A DNA stretch of 64,000 bases, taken from Caballeronia novacaledonica (lineage in GTDB: Bacteria > Pseudomonadota > Gammaproteobacteria > Burkholderiales > Burkholderiaceae). Below are positions 11,636 through 20,098 of this stretch, piece by piece. The stretch's first letter is position 1; each line of letters starts with the position of its first letter. The notes under the pieces were generated by a model. It worked only from the letters and a program-made list of their open reading frames with translations. It had not been told where the DNA came from and did no database searches. A program made the translations under genes and the position numbers. The DNA lies in NCBI RefSeq assembly GCF_900258035.1, contig NZ_OGTP01000006.1:62001-126000 (forward strand), given 5' to 3'.

Positions 11636-12361
11636 ATGCGAATCCTCATTGCCGAAGACGACAGCATACTCGCGGACGGCCTCGTCCGATCACTCCGCCA
11701 ATCGGGATACGCCGTCGACCATGTGAAGCATGGCGTCGAAGCGGACACCGCCCTTTCGCTGCAGACGTTCGACCTGCTGATACTCGATCTCGGCCTGCCG
11801 CTCATGTCCGGCCTCGAAGTCCTGCGCCGCCTGCGCGCGCGCAACTCGCAGATGCCCGTGCTGATCCTGACCGCCGCCGACAGCGTCGATGAACGCGTCA
11901 AAGGCCTCGATCTCGGCGCGGACGACTACATGGCCAAGCCCTTCGCGCTGAACGAGCTCGAAGCACGCGTGCGTGCGCTCACACGGCGCGGCGCGGGCGG
12001 CGGCCCGACGGTCGTGAAGCACGGCTCGCTGTCCTTCGATCAGGTCGGGCGGATCGCGACGATCGGCGGTCAGGTCATCGATCTGTCGGCGCGCGAGCTC
12101 GGCGTGCTCGAAGTGCTATTGCAAAGAACCGGCCGGCTCGTGTCGAAGGAACAGCTTGTGAATCATCTGTGCGAGTGGGGCGAAGAAGTCAGCAACAACG
12201 CGATCGAGGTCTACGTGCATCGGCTGCGGAAAAAGATCGAGCCGAGCGGCGCGAAGATCATCACGGTACGCGGCCTCGGTTACACGCTGGAGAAAGCGGG
12301 CGCGGCGAACGGCGCGGGCACGCAACACGCCGGCGAGTCCGCCAGCCATCACTATAAGTAG
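11636..12361 (+). CDS. OmpR/PhoB-family response regulator (TctD/QseB-like)
   Basis: 241 aa. The receiver domain covers residues 1-115: acidic pocket EDD at 7-9, phosphoacceptor Asp51 in LLILDLGLP, Thr/Ala switch region LTAAD, and Lys in MAKPF. The winged-helix DNA-binding domain covers about 125-225, ending RLRKKIEPSGAKIITVRGLGYTLE. The ATG at 11636 is the start of the receiver fold; the frame is open upstream but without homology. The histidine kinase gene follows by 5 bp, so they form a two-component operon. The closest named relatives are TctD (tricarboxylate uptake) and QseB. The signal is unknown. Confidence 0.93.
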   Translation: MRILIAEDDSILADGLVRSLRQSGYAVDHVKHGVEADTALSLQTFDLLILDLGLPLMSGLEVLRRLRARNSQMPVLILTAADSVDERVKGLDLGADDYMAKPFALNELEARVRALTRRGAGGGPTVVKHGSLSFDQVGRIATIGGQVIDLSARELGVLEVLLQRTGRLVSKEQLVNHLCEWGEEVSNNAIEVYVHRLRKKIEPSGAKIITVRGLGYTLEKAGAANGAGTQHAGESASHHYK

Positions 12362-12366
12362 GCCGC

Positions 12367-13938
12367 ATGGCGTCGCCCGTTTCCCACGAAACTCAGCGAA
12401 ACGCGCAAGCGAACGACGATTCCGACGCCCTGCGCGACGCGCGCTACGCCAATCCCTTCGCGCCGCCCGACGAACTCGAACCCGACAGCGAGACGCATCC
12501 GCGCTCGCTCTTCGGCGAGATTCTCGACTGGATGCTCGCGCCGCTTCTGCTGCTCTGGCCGATGAGCATCGCGGTGACGTATCTCGTCGCGAAATCGATC
12601 GCGAACGGGCCCTTCGACCGCGCGCTCGAAGCCGACGCCTATGTGCTCGCGCGCCAGATTCAGCCGGTCAACGGCGTCGCCGAATTGCGCCTGCCCGATG
12701 CGACGCGCGATTTCCTGCGCGCCGATAACGTCGACAGCGTGTTCTTCCAGGTGCTCGGCACGCGCGGCGAGCTGGTCGGCGGCGACCGCGACATGCCCTT
12801 GCCGCACGACGACGATCGTCCGCAGCCGGGCATCGTCGAATTTCGCGACGACGTGCTGCGCGGCAACGACATTCGCGTCGCGTACACGACGGTCGATCTG
12901 CCCGATCTCGCGCCCGGACGCGATCCGGGCAGCACGCAGCCGGTGCTCGTGCAGGTCGCCGAAACGCTCGACAAGCGCAGCCAGCTCGCCAACGACATCA
13001 TCAAGGGCGTGATCCTGCCGCAGTTCGTGATCCTGCCGCTCGCCATCATCCTCGTATGGTTCGGGCTGTCGCGCGGGCTCGCGCCGCTGCATGCGCTGCA
13101 GTCGAACATCCGCGCGCGCCGCCCCGACGATCTCTCGCCGCTCCAGGCGGGCAGCGCGCCGCCGGAGATCGCGCCGCTCGTCGCGTCGTTCAACGATCTG
13201 CTCACGCGCCTCGAACAGAACATGGAGTTCCAGAAACGCTTCATCGCCGATGCCGCGCATCAGATGAAGACGCCGCTCGCGGGCCTGCGCATGCAGGCGG
13301 AACTGGCGATGCGCCAGGACGTGTCGGCGGAAGTGCAGCGCTCGCTCGAACAGATCGCCACGAGTTCCGAGCACGCCGCGCGCCTCGTGACGCAACTGCT
13401 CGCGCTCGCGCGCGCCGAGAATCGCGCGACGGGGCAGATATTCACGCCCATCGTGCTGACGGATCTCGCGCGCCTCGCCGTGCGCGACTGGGTGCAGGCC
13501 GCGCTCGCCAAGCGCATGGACCTCGGTTACGAAGAGCCGCCGTTTCCGGTCGAAGTGGAAGGCAACGTGGTGATGCTGCGGGAGATGCTGTCGAACCTGA
13601 TCGACAACGCGATTCGCTACACGCCGGCGGGCGGTCGCATCACGGTGCGCGTGCGGACCGACGACACCGATCTCGATCTCGTGCATCTCGAAGTGGAAGA
13701 CACGGGCCTGGGCATTCCGGCGGCCGAGCGCGCGCGCGTGGTCGAGCGCTTCTACCGCATTCTCGGGCGCGAGGGCGACGGCAGCGGGCTCGGGCTCGCG
13801 ATCGTCAAGGAGATCGCGACGATGCATGGCGGCGCGCTCGCCATCGAGGATCACGTGTATCAGCAGAGCCCGAAACTCGCCGGAACCCTTGTGCGGGTCA
13901 GCCTCCAGCGGGTTTTTCCTGCCCGGGACAAACCCTGA
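12367..13938 (+). CDS. Sensor histidine kinase (TctE-like)
   Basis: 523 aa. An unusual polar N-terminal extension of about 50 residues precedes the first membrane segment (LDWMLAPLLLLWPMSIAVTYLV). A periplasmic sensor domain follows to about residue 215, then the second membrane segment (FVILPLAIILVWFGLS). A HAMP-like linker leads to the H-box FIADAAHQMKTPLAGLR with phosphoacceptor His298, then N-box NLIDNAIRYTP, G1 DTGLGIP and G2 GDGSGLGLAIVKEIA. It is a typical class I kinase that should phosphorylate the response regulator encoded just upstream. The downstream MHS transporter is a plausible target, as in TctDE systems, but no binding site was identified. Confidence 0.93.
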   Translation: MASPVSHETQRNAQANDDSDALRDARYANPFAPPDELEPDSETHPRSLFGEILDWMLAPLLLLWPMSIAVTYLVAKSIANGPFDRALEADAYVLARQIQPVNGVAELRLPDATRDFLRADNVDSVFFQVLGTRGELVGGDRDMPLPHDDDRPQPGIVEFRDDVLRGNDIRVAYTTVDLPDLAPGRDPGSTQPVLVQVAETLDKRSQLANDIIKGVILPQFVILPLAIILVWFGLSRGLAPLHALQSNIRARRPDDLSPLQAGSAPPEIAPLVASFNDLLTRLEQNMEFQKRFIADAAHQMKTPLAGLRMQAELAMRQDVSAEVQRSLEQIATSSEHAARLVTQLLALARAENRATGQIFTPIVLTDLARLAVRDWVQAALAKRMDLGYEEPPFPVEVEGNVVMLREMLSNLIDNAIRYTPAGGRITVRVRTDDTDLDLVHLEVEDTGLGIPAAERARVVERFYRILGREGDGSGLGLAIVKEIATMHGGALAIEDHVYQQSPKLAGTLVRVSLQRVFPARDKP

Positions 13939-14170
13939 GCGCAAGCGTCGCGGGATCTTTTTCGTCGCGCAAGAAGAGCGACATTAGAAGAATTTAGACG
14001 AACGTTCGAATAACATGGCGATCAGTTCCGCGCAAATCGCCTTATAACACTGAATTTGCCCGTTTATGCGCCGCGTCAGAACGCCGTAAGTTTTCGTTCC
14101 AATAATCTTTGCACCGGAGCCGCCTAGTTGCGGACCGATGTATTCGAAAATTCAAATCAGGAGACGATAC

Positions 14171-15829
14171 ATGGCTACGGTTGAGGGGCGCGTGTCACAC
14201 GCACCGATGACGGCGGAGGAGAAGAAAGTCATCTTCGCCTCGTCGCTCGGCACGGTGTTCGAATGGTATGACTTCTATCTGGCGGGCTCGCTCGCCGTCT
14301 ACATCAGCAAGACCTTCTTCTCGGGCGTCAACCCGACGGCCGGCTTCATCTTCACGTTGCTGGGTTTCGCGGCGGGCTTCGCGGTGCGTCCGTTCGGCGC
14401 GATCGTGTTCGGCCGGCTCGGCGACATGGTCGGGCGCAAGTACACGTTCCTCGTGACCATCGTGATCATGGGTCTGTCGACGTTCCTGATCGGCTTCCTG
14501 CCGGGATACGCGACGATCGGCATCGCGGCGCCGGTCATCTTCATCGCGATGCGCTTGTTGCAGGGGCTCGCGCTCGGCGGCGAGTACGGCGGCGCGGCGA
14601 CGTATGTGGCAGAGCACGCGCCTTCGAACAAGCGCGGCGCGTGGACGGCGTGGATCCAGACCACGGCCACGCTCGGCCTGTTCATCTCGCTGATCGTGAT
14701 TCTCGCGGTGCGCACTGCCGTCGGCGAGGAACAGTTCGGCGCGTGGGCGTGGCGCATTCCGTTCCTCGTGTCGATCCTGCTGCTCGCGATCTCCGTGTGG
14801 ATTCGCATGAAGCTGCACGAGTCGCCGGTGTTCGAGCGCATCAAGGCGGAAGGCAAGACCTCCAAGGCGCCGCTCACGGAAGCGTTCGGCGAGTGGAAGA
14901 ACCTGAAGATCGTGCTGCTCGCGCTCTTCGGTCTGACGGCGGGCCAGGCGGTCGTGTGGTACACGGGCCAGTTCTATTCGCTCTTCTTCCTCACGCAGAC
15001 GCTGAAGGTCGATGGCACCAGCGCGAACATCATGGTCGCGGTGGCGCTCCTGATCGGCACGCCGTTCTTCGTGTTCTTCGGCTCGCTCTCGGATCGTATC
15101 GGGCGCAAGCCGATCATCATGGCGGGCTGCCTGATCGCCGCGCTCTCCTTCTTCCCGCTCTTCAAGGCGCTCGCGCACTACACGAACCCGACGCTCGAAG
15201 CCGCGACGCAGAAGTCGCCGATCGTCGTGATCGCGAATCCGGACGAATGCTCGTTCCAGTTCAATCCGGTGGGCACGTCGAAGTTCACGTCGTCGTGCGA
15301 TATCGCGAAGAGCGCGCTGTCGAAGGCGGGCTTGAACTATGAGAACGTGGCGGCGCCGGCGGGCACGCTCGCGCAGATCAAGGTCGGCGAGACGGTGGTG
15401 AACACGTACGACGGCAAAACCACCGATGCCAAGGCGCAAGGCGCGGCGTTCGACAAGACGCTGGCGGGCACGCTGAAGAGCGCGGGCTATCCGGCGAAGG
15501 CCGATCCTGCGTTGATCAACTGGCCGATGGCGATCGTCGTCCTGACGATCCTCGTGATCTTCGTGACGATGGTGTACGGCCCGATCGCGGCGATGCTGGT
15601 CGAGATGTTCCCGGCGCGGATCCGCTATACGTCGATGTCGCTGCCGTATCACATCGGCAATGGCTGGTTCGGCGGCTTCCTGCCGGCGACGGCCTTCGCG
15701 ATCGTCGCGGCCAGGGGCGATATCTACTCGGGCTTGTGGTATCCGATCGTGATCGCGCTGGCGACGTTCGTGATCGGCATGTTGTTCGTGAAGGACACGC
15801 GCAAGTCGAATGTCTATCACGAGGATTGA
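14171..15829 (+). CDS. MFS transporter, metabolite:H+ symporter (MHS) family, with large extracytoplasmic insertion
   Basis: 552 aa. Typical MHS motifs are present: SSLGTVFEWYDFYLAGSLA in TM1, GRLGDMVGRKYTF in loop 2-3, LQGLALGGEYGGAATYVAEHAP, and GSLSDRIGRKPIIMAG in loop 8-9. Such proteins import organic acids, osmolytes or amino-acid derivatives with protons; the substrate cannot be read from sequence. Residues about 335-450 form a soluble insertion before the last membrane segments, with two Cys (DECSFQF and SSCDIAK) that may form a disulfide. The start at 14171 follows CAGGAG. It lies 232 bp downstream of the kinase gene, in a gap holding a CGAACGTTCG palindrome at 13999-14008. Confidence 0.9.
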   Translation: MATVEGRVSHAPMTAEEKKVIFASSLGTVFEWYDFYLAGSLAVYISKTFFSGVNPTAGFIFTLLGFAAGFAVRPFGAIVFGRLGDMVGRKYTFLVTIVIMGLSTFLIGFLPGYATIGIAAPVIFIAMRLLQGLALGGEYGGAATYVAEHAPSNKRGAWTAWIQTTATLGLFISLIVILAVRTAVGEEQFGAWAWRIPFLVSILLLAISVWIRMKLHESPVFERIKAEGKTSKAPLTEAFGEWKNLKIVLLALFGLTAGQAVVWYTGQFYSLFFLTQTLKVDGTSANIMVAVALLIGTPFFVFFGSLSDRIGRKPIIMAGCLIAALSFFPLFKALAHYTNPTLEAATQKSPIVVIANPDECSFQFNPVGTSKFTSSCDIAKSALSKAGLNYENVAAPAGTLAQIKVGETVVNTYDGKTTDAKAQGAAFDKTLAGTLKSAGYPAKADPALINWPMAIVVLTILVIFVTMVYGPIAAMLVEMFPARIRYTSMSLPYHIGNGWFGGFLPATAFAIVAARGDIYSGLWYPIVIALATFVIGMLFVKDTRKSNVYHED

Positions 15830-15872
15830 TCGGCGTTCGGCGAGGATCTTTTAACAAATCGCGTAGAAGGGG

Positions 15873-15901
15873 TTGACAGCCCGTTCGCCGCTCGCCATAA
15901 T
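15873..15901 (+). promoter_or_regulatory. Sigma-70 promoter of tRNA-Met
   Basis: TTGACA at 15873-15878 and CATAAT at 15896-15901 are separated by 17 bp, a near-consensus promoter. The mature tRNA 5' end is 14 bp after the -10 box. Confidence 0.85.
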
Positions 15902-15914
15902 CTCGTTCTGTTTC

Positions 15915-15991
<77 letters not shown>

Positions 15992-16000
15992 AGTTGTTAA

Positions 16001-16035
16001 AAAAGCCGCTGTTTCTCACGAAACAGCGGCTTTTT
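16001..16035 (+). terminator. Rho-independent terminator of tRNA-Met
   Basis: AGCCGCTGTTTC (16004-16015) pairs with GAAACAGCGGCT (16020-16031) around a 4-base loop, followed by a T run at 16031-16035. The A run ahead of it means it could also work on the opposite strand. Confidence 0.92.
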
Positions 16036-16108
16036 GCTTTCCCCTCTCTCGCGCGTTCCCCGCCGCGCTCATGCTTAAATAGCACGTCCGCCTCATCCCG
16101 ACTCCAAC

Positions 16109-16969
16109 GTGCCCACCTTCGACCAACTCGCCGCGTCCATCCGCGACCGTTTCCCCGGCCTGAGCCCGCAGTTCCAGGCCGGCGCCGCGTTTCTGCTCGA
16201 CTATCCCGATGAGGTCGCCGTCCTCTCGATGCGCAAGGTCGCCGAACGCGCGAAGGTGCAGCCCGCCGCGATGGTCCGCCTCGCGCAACAACTCGGCTTT
16301 CCCGGCTGGAACGAACTGCGCGAGATCTTCGTCAGCCGCGTGCGCACGCGTCCCGAACCGCTGACGACGCGCGCCCGCTCGCTCGTCAAAAGCGGCGCCG
16401 ACAATCATCTGGGCCGCGATCTCGCTCAAGCGCAGTCGCACAATCTCGACCTCACGCTCGCGCAAAACGCCGAGAGCGTCGTCGACGCGGCGAAGGCATT
16501 GAAGAAAGCGCCGCATGTCCACGTCGCGGGCTTTCGGTCGTGCTATCCGGTCGCGTTCAGCCTGCTCTATGGTTATCGCTTGTTCCGTCCGTCCGTGAGC
16601 CTCGTCAGCGGTGAAGCCGGCACGCTCGAAATGCAGTTGCGCGGCATCGAAAAGCGGCACGCCGTTGTCGTCGTCAGCTTCGCGCCGTATTCCGTCGAAG
16701 CGGTGCGCGTCGCGCAGGCGGCGAGCGAGCGCGGCGCGAAACTCGTCGCGCTCACGGACAGCGCCGTGTCGCCCATCGCGTTGAACGCCGATCACACGCT
16801 GATCTTCTCGCACGAATCGCCGTCGTTCTTTCCGTCGCTCGTCGCGGCGTCGGCGCTGGCGGAAATGCTCGTCGCGCATCTGCTCGCGCTCGAAGGCAAG
16901 GACGCGGTCGCCAATCTCGAGCAGGCCGAAGCCGCGCTGCATTCGCAAGGCGCCTACGCGGCGAGCTAG
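16109..16969 (+). CDS. MurR/RpiR-family transcriptional regulator (HTH_6 plus SIS)
   Basis: 286 aa. The N-terminal HTH domain (residues 1-80) shows VAVLSMRKVAERAKVQPAAMVRLAQQLGF, typical of RpiR. The SIS effector domain (about 110-250) has VHVAGFRSCYPVAFSLLYGYRLF and VVVVSFAPYSVEAVRVAQ; it normally senses a sugar phosphate, though members near amino-acid genes exist. The start is GTG at 16109; no ATG fits better. It precedes the aminotransferase by 76 bp on the same strand. The gap holds a perfect 14-bp palindrome that recurs, imperfectly, at the binding-protein gene 2.9 kb away. I infer this regulator binds it. Confidence 0.92.
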   Translation: MPTFDQLAASIRDRFPGLSPQFQAGAAFLLDYPDEVAVLSMRKVAERAKVQPAAMVRLAQQLGFPGWNELREIFVSRVRTRPEPLTTRARSLVKSGADNHLGRDLAQAQSHNLDLTLAQNAESVVDAAKALKKAPHVHVAGFRSCYPVAFSLLYGYRLFRPSVSLVSGEAGTLEMQLRGIEKRHAVVVVSFAPYSVEAVRVAQAASERGAKLVALTDSAVSPIALNADHTLIFSHESPSFFPSLVAASALAEMLVAHLLALEGKDAVANLEQAEAALHSQGAYAAS

Positions 16970-16973
16970 CCTT

Positions 16974-17004
16974 TTGACAACATATGTTGTTTTCGAGCTA
17001 GAAT
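16974..17004 (+). promoter_or_regulatory. Aminotransferase promoter with 14-bp palindromic operator
   Basis: ACAACATATGTTGT at 16977-16990 is a perfect palindrome. It overlaps TTGACA (16974-16979) and fills the spacer to a -10-like GCTAGAAT (16997-17004). A protein bound here would exclude polymerase. The same core occurs twice upstream of the binding-protein gene. Confidence 0.7.
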
Positions 17005-17045
17005 GACGCATCGCGTGTTGCGAACACATTCAAGAGGCACGAGCC

Positions 17046-18377
17046 ATGTCCACGGTATTTCATCGCGCGCCGCGCGCCAAGCTTCCTGTCGCCGTGCGCG
17101 GCGACGGCATCGAGATCGTCGATTCGACGGGCAAGCGCTACATCGACGCATGCGGCGGCGCGGCCGTCTCGTGTCTCGGTCACAGCCATCCGCGCGTGAT
17201 CGGCGCCATCCAGCGTCAGGTTCAGCAATTGCCCTACGCGCACTCGTCGTTCTTCACGACCGAACCCGCGGAAGCACTCGCGGATCTGCTCGTCGAGCAA
17301 GCGCCGAAAGATCTCGGTCACGTCTATTTCGTCTCCGGCGGTTCGGAAGCGATGGAAGCCGCGCTCAAGCTCGCGCGTCAGTATTTCGTCGAGAAGGGAG
17401 AGCCGCAGCGGCGGCATTTCATCGCGCGTCGCCAGAGCTATCACGGCAATACGCTCGGCGCGCTCGCAATCGGCGGCAACGCATGGCGGCGCGAACCGTT
17501 CCTGCCGATGCTGATCGAAGCGCATCACGTCACGCCCTGCTTCGCATATCGCGAGCAGCAGGCGGGCGAATCCGATGAAGCCTTCGCGCAACGCCTCGCC
17601 GACGAACTCGAAGCGAAAATTCTCGAACTCGGCGCGGAATCGGTGGCGGCGTTCGTCGCGGAAACGGTCGTCGGCGCGACGGCGGGCGCGGTGCCGCCGG
17701 TGCGCGAGTACTTCCGCAAGATCCGCGCGGTCTGCGACAAGTACGGCGTGCTGCTGATCCTCGACGAAGTGATGTCCGGCATGGGCCGCACCGGCTATCT
17801 GTTCGCGTGCGAGGAAGACGGCGTGTCGCCCGATATTCTCACGATCGCGAAAGGTCTCGGCGCGGGCTATCAGCCGATCGGCGCGACGCTCGTCAGCAAC
17901 GCGATCTTCGACACGATCGTCGGCGGCTCGGGCTTCTTTCAGCACGGTCACACGTATATCGGCCACGCGACGGCGTGCGCGGCGTCGCTCGAAGTGCAGA
18001 AAGTGATCGCCGAAGACAGGCTGCTCGACAACGTGAGAGCGCGCGGCGAGCAACTGCGCGCGCTGCTGCGCGAGCGCCAGGTGAATCATCCGTTCATCGG
18101 CGACGTGCGCGGGCGCGGCCTTCTCACCGGCGTCGAACTCGTGAAAGATCGCGAGAGCAAGACGCCGTTCGATCCGAAGCACAAACTGCACGCCGTCATC
18201 AAGCGCGAGGCGATGAAGCGCGGCCTCATGGTCTATCCGATGGGCGGCACCGTCGATGGCCGGACCGGCGATCATGTGCTCATCGCGCCGCCGTTCATCA
18301 CGACGGGCGATCAGATCGAGACGATCGTCGAGCGGCTTTCCGACGCCATCGACGGCGCGCTTTCCACCATTGCATGA
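17046..18377 (+). CDS. Class III (PLP-dependent) aspartate aminotransferase-family protein
   Basis: 443 aa. It is a fold-type I omega-aminotransferase-like enzyme. Landmarks are YIDACGGAAVSCLGHSHP, the phosphate-binding region VSGGSEAMEAALKLARQYF, RRQSYHGNTLGALA, the PLP Asp in LLILDEVMSGMGRTG, and the Schiff-base Lys in LTIAKGLGAGYQPIGA. The family moves amino groups from omega-amines, beta- or gamma-amino acids, or diamines to a keto acid. The substrate is not evident. Neighbours (RpiR regulator, AhpD/CMD-like protein, amino-acid-type binding protein) suggest uptake and breakdown of an amino compound. The ATG at 17046 follows GAGGCACGAGCC. Confidence 0.92.
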   Translation: MSTVFHRAPRAKLPVAVRGDGIEIVDSTGKRYIDACGGAAVSCLGHSHPRVIGAIQRQVQQLPYAHSSFFTTEPAEALADLLVEQAPKDLGHVYFVSGGSEAMEAALKLARQYFVEKGEPQRRHFIARRQSYHGNTLGALAIGGNAWRREPFLPMLIEAHHVTPCFAYREQQAGESDEAFAQRLADELEAKILELGAESVAAFVAETVVGATAGAVPPVREYFRKIRAVCDKYGVLLILDEVMSGMGRTGYLFACEEDGVSPDILTIAKGLGAGYQPIGATLVSNAIFDTIVGGSGFFQHGHTYIGHATACAASLEVQKVIAEDRLLDNVRARGEQLRALLRERQVNHPFIGDVRGRGLLTGVELVKDRESKTPFDPKHKLHAVIKREAMKRGLMVYPMGGTVDGRTGDHVLIAPPFITTGDQIETIVERLSDAIDGALSTIA

Positions 18378-18385
18378 GAATGATC

Positions 18386-18940
18386 ATGAGCAAACGGCTT
18401 CCCGACTTCGACAGCGCCACCGCCTCGGACGAACAAAAAGCGGTGCTGCACGACATCCTGAGCGGCCCGCGCGGCAGTCTCAACGGCCCGTTTCTCGGCT
18501 GGATCTTCAGCCCGGAACTCGCGCAGAACGCGCAAAAACTCGGCGCATTCTGCCGCTACAAGACGGGCCTGCCGCTGCGGCTTTCCGAACTCGCGATTCT
18601 CGTGACCGCGGCGCGCTGGCGCTCGCAGGCGGAATGGCATATTCATCAGCCGATCGCGCTCGATGCCGGCGTGCCCGCCGATCTCGCCGAAGCCTTGCGC
18701 ACCGGCCAGACGCCCGTTTTCGCCGACGCCGACGACAAGCTCATCTTCGATTTCGCGACCGAACTCTACGATACGAAGCGCGTAAGCGACACAACGTACG
18801 ACGCCGCCGTCGCGCGCTTCGGACATACGGTCGTGGTAAATCTCGTCGGCTTGCTGGGCTATTACGCGCTCGTCGCGATGACGCTCAACACTTTCAACAT
18901 GCGCGCCGAAGGGCAGACGGCGCTGCCCTTCGCGGATTGA
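18386..18940 (+). CDS. Carboxymuconolactone decarboxylase (AhpD-like) family protein
   Basis: 184 aa, alpha-helical, soluble. The CMD core lies at about 40-110: KLGAFCRYKTGLPLRLSELAILVTAARWRSQAEWHIHQPIALDAGV. The Glu and His of EWHIH match the conserved CMD positions, but the CxxC of AhpD-type peroxidases is missing, so a redox role is unlikely. Three in-frame ATGs (18374, 18380, 18386) are possible. The first overlaps the aminotransferase stop as ATGA and would couple translation; I chose 18386 because GAGAA lies about 7 bases upstream. It is co-transcribed with the aminotransferase and converges with the binding-protein gene 3 bp away. Confidence 0.87.
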   Translation: MSKRLPDFDSATASDEQKAVLHDILSGPRGSLNGPFLGWIFSPELAQNAQKLGAFCRYKTGLPLRLSELAILVTAARWRSQAEWHIHQPIALDAGVPADLAEALRTGQTPVFADADDKLIFDFATELYDTKRVSDTTYDAAVARFGHTVVVNLVGLLGYYALVAMTLNTFNMRAEGQTALPFAD

Positions 18941-18943
18941 GCC

Positions 18944-19849
18944 TCACTCGAACGCCTTGTCGTTCGGCTGGGCATAGAGTTTCTGCGTCGTCTCGCTCAT
19001 CGGAAAATCGAAGTTGATGTTCTTCGGCGGGACGGGCTTCATGAACCACTTGTCGTAAATCGTTTTGATCTCGGCGCTCTTCATCACCTGGCTCATCGCG
19101 TCATCGACGAGCTTTTTGAATTCCGGATCGTCCTTGCGCATCATGAAGCCGTACGCCTCCGACGACTGCGGCGTGCCGACGAGCACCCAGTCCGACGGCT
19201 TCGCAGTCAGCGAGCGCGTGCCCGCGAGCAGCACGTCATCCATCATGTAGGCGACCGCGCGGCCGGTTTCGAGCGTCGCGCGCCCTTCGCCGTAGTCCTT
19301 CGCGCTGATGATGCTCATGTTCATCTTCTTCTCTTCGTTCATCTTGCGCAGAAGGCGCTCGGACGTCGTGCCCTGATTCGTCACGACGGTCTTGCCCGCG
19401 AGATCCGGAAAATCCTTGATGCCGGAATCTTTCTTCGTGAGCAGGCGCGTCGTCGCGACGAAGAACGTGTCGGAAAACGCGACCTGATTCTGCCGCGACG
19501 TGAGATTAGTCGTCACGCCGCATTCGAGATCGACCGTGCCGTTCTGCACGAGCGAAATACGGTTCTGCGACGTCACCGGAATGAAGCGCACGCGCAAATC
19601 CGGATGCTTCGTCTTCGCCTTGACCGCGTCGATCACCTTGTTGCACAAATCCTGCGAAAAGCCGACGACGTCGTTGTTCGCATCGACATACGAGAACGGC
19701 ACCGACGTTTCGCGATGGCCGATCGCGATCAGGTTGACGCTCTGAATCTTGGCGAGCGTCGGCTGTCCGTCCTGCCCGTAGCTCGTTCCGACGACGAGCG
19801 ACAACGCGGCGAACGCGACAGACGATGCGAGCAGCGACGTGGATTTCAT
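18944..19849 (-). CDS. Amino-acid ABC transporter periplasmic binding protein (SBP family 3, GltI-like)
   Basis: 301 aa. The signal peptide (MKSTSLLASSVAFAALSLVV, cleavage near residue 25) is followed by the SBP_bac_3 fold: SVPFSYVDANNDVVGFSQDLCNKV, the ligand-contact stretch SQNRISLVQNGTVDLECGVTTNLTSRQNQVAFSD, and TVVTNQGTTSERLL. Homologues bind glutamate or aspartate. No permease or ATPase genes are in the window, so it must use components encoded elsewhere. The ATG at 19849 follows GAGG; the frame runs slightly further upstream. Two copies of the CATATG palindrome lie 24-67 bp upstream, tying it to the RpiR-aminotransferase group. Confidence 0.92.
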   Translation of the reverse strand: MKSTSLLASSVAFAALSLVVGTSYGQDGQPTLAKIQSVNLIAIGHRETSVPFSYVDANNDVVGFSQDLCNKVIDAVKAKTKHPDLRVRFIPVTSQNRISLVQNGTVDLECGVTTNLTSRQNQVAFSDTFFVATTRLLTKKDSGIKDFPDLAGKTVVTNQGTTSERLLRKMNEEKKMNMSIISAKDYGEGRATLETGRAVAYMMDDVLLAGTRSLTAKPSDWVLVGTPQSSEAYGFMMRKDDPEFKKLVDDAMSQVMKSAEIKTIYDKWFMKPVPPKNINFDFPMSETTQKLYAQPNDKAFE

Positions 19850-19872
19850 GACGACCTCGTTCCATGTGAATT

Positions 19873-19916
19873 GATACATATGTTGCCATCAACAAAATAT
19901 TAGCAACATATGTATT
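19873..19916. promoter_or_regulatory. Two inverted CATATG operator half-sites upstream of the binding-protein gene
   Basis: GATACATATGTTGC (19873-19886) and GCAACATATGTATT (19903-19916) are inverted copies of one another, identical over 13 bp. Their CATATG cores are centred exactly 30 bp apart, close to three helical turns. Both share the AACATATGT core with the 16977-16990 palindrome. They overlap the AT-rich stretch where the minus-strand promoter should lie. The rest of this 387-bp gap holds a 19-codon ORF at 20039 and nothing else I can support. Confidence 0.7.
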
Positions 19917-20038
19917 CGCCCTAATCCTCACCGAAACCACGCGCGTCGCGACGATTGCTTACAAATGTCACAGCAATCGCGTACACCGTCCGCGCCGGGC
20001 GGCGTTATAGCTGGCAGGCACCCACAGGAGTCGCTGTC

Positions 20039-20098
20039 ATGAACGCCGTTCGCGAGATCGCAGTTTCAATTACGAAGCCGCGCGCGGCGATCGGCTGA
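20039..20098 (+). CDS. Candidate 19-codon small ORF with strong ribosome site
   Basis: The peptide reads MNAVREIAVSITKPRAAIG. It has AGGAG 9 bases upstream of the ATG, better than most genes here, and stops with TGA at 20096-20098. It could be a leader peptide for the 163-aa gene starting 138 bp downstream, a free small protein, or chance. I know no family for it. It is too short to judge by codon use. Confidence 0.35.
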   Translation: MNAVREIAVSITKPRAAIG

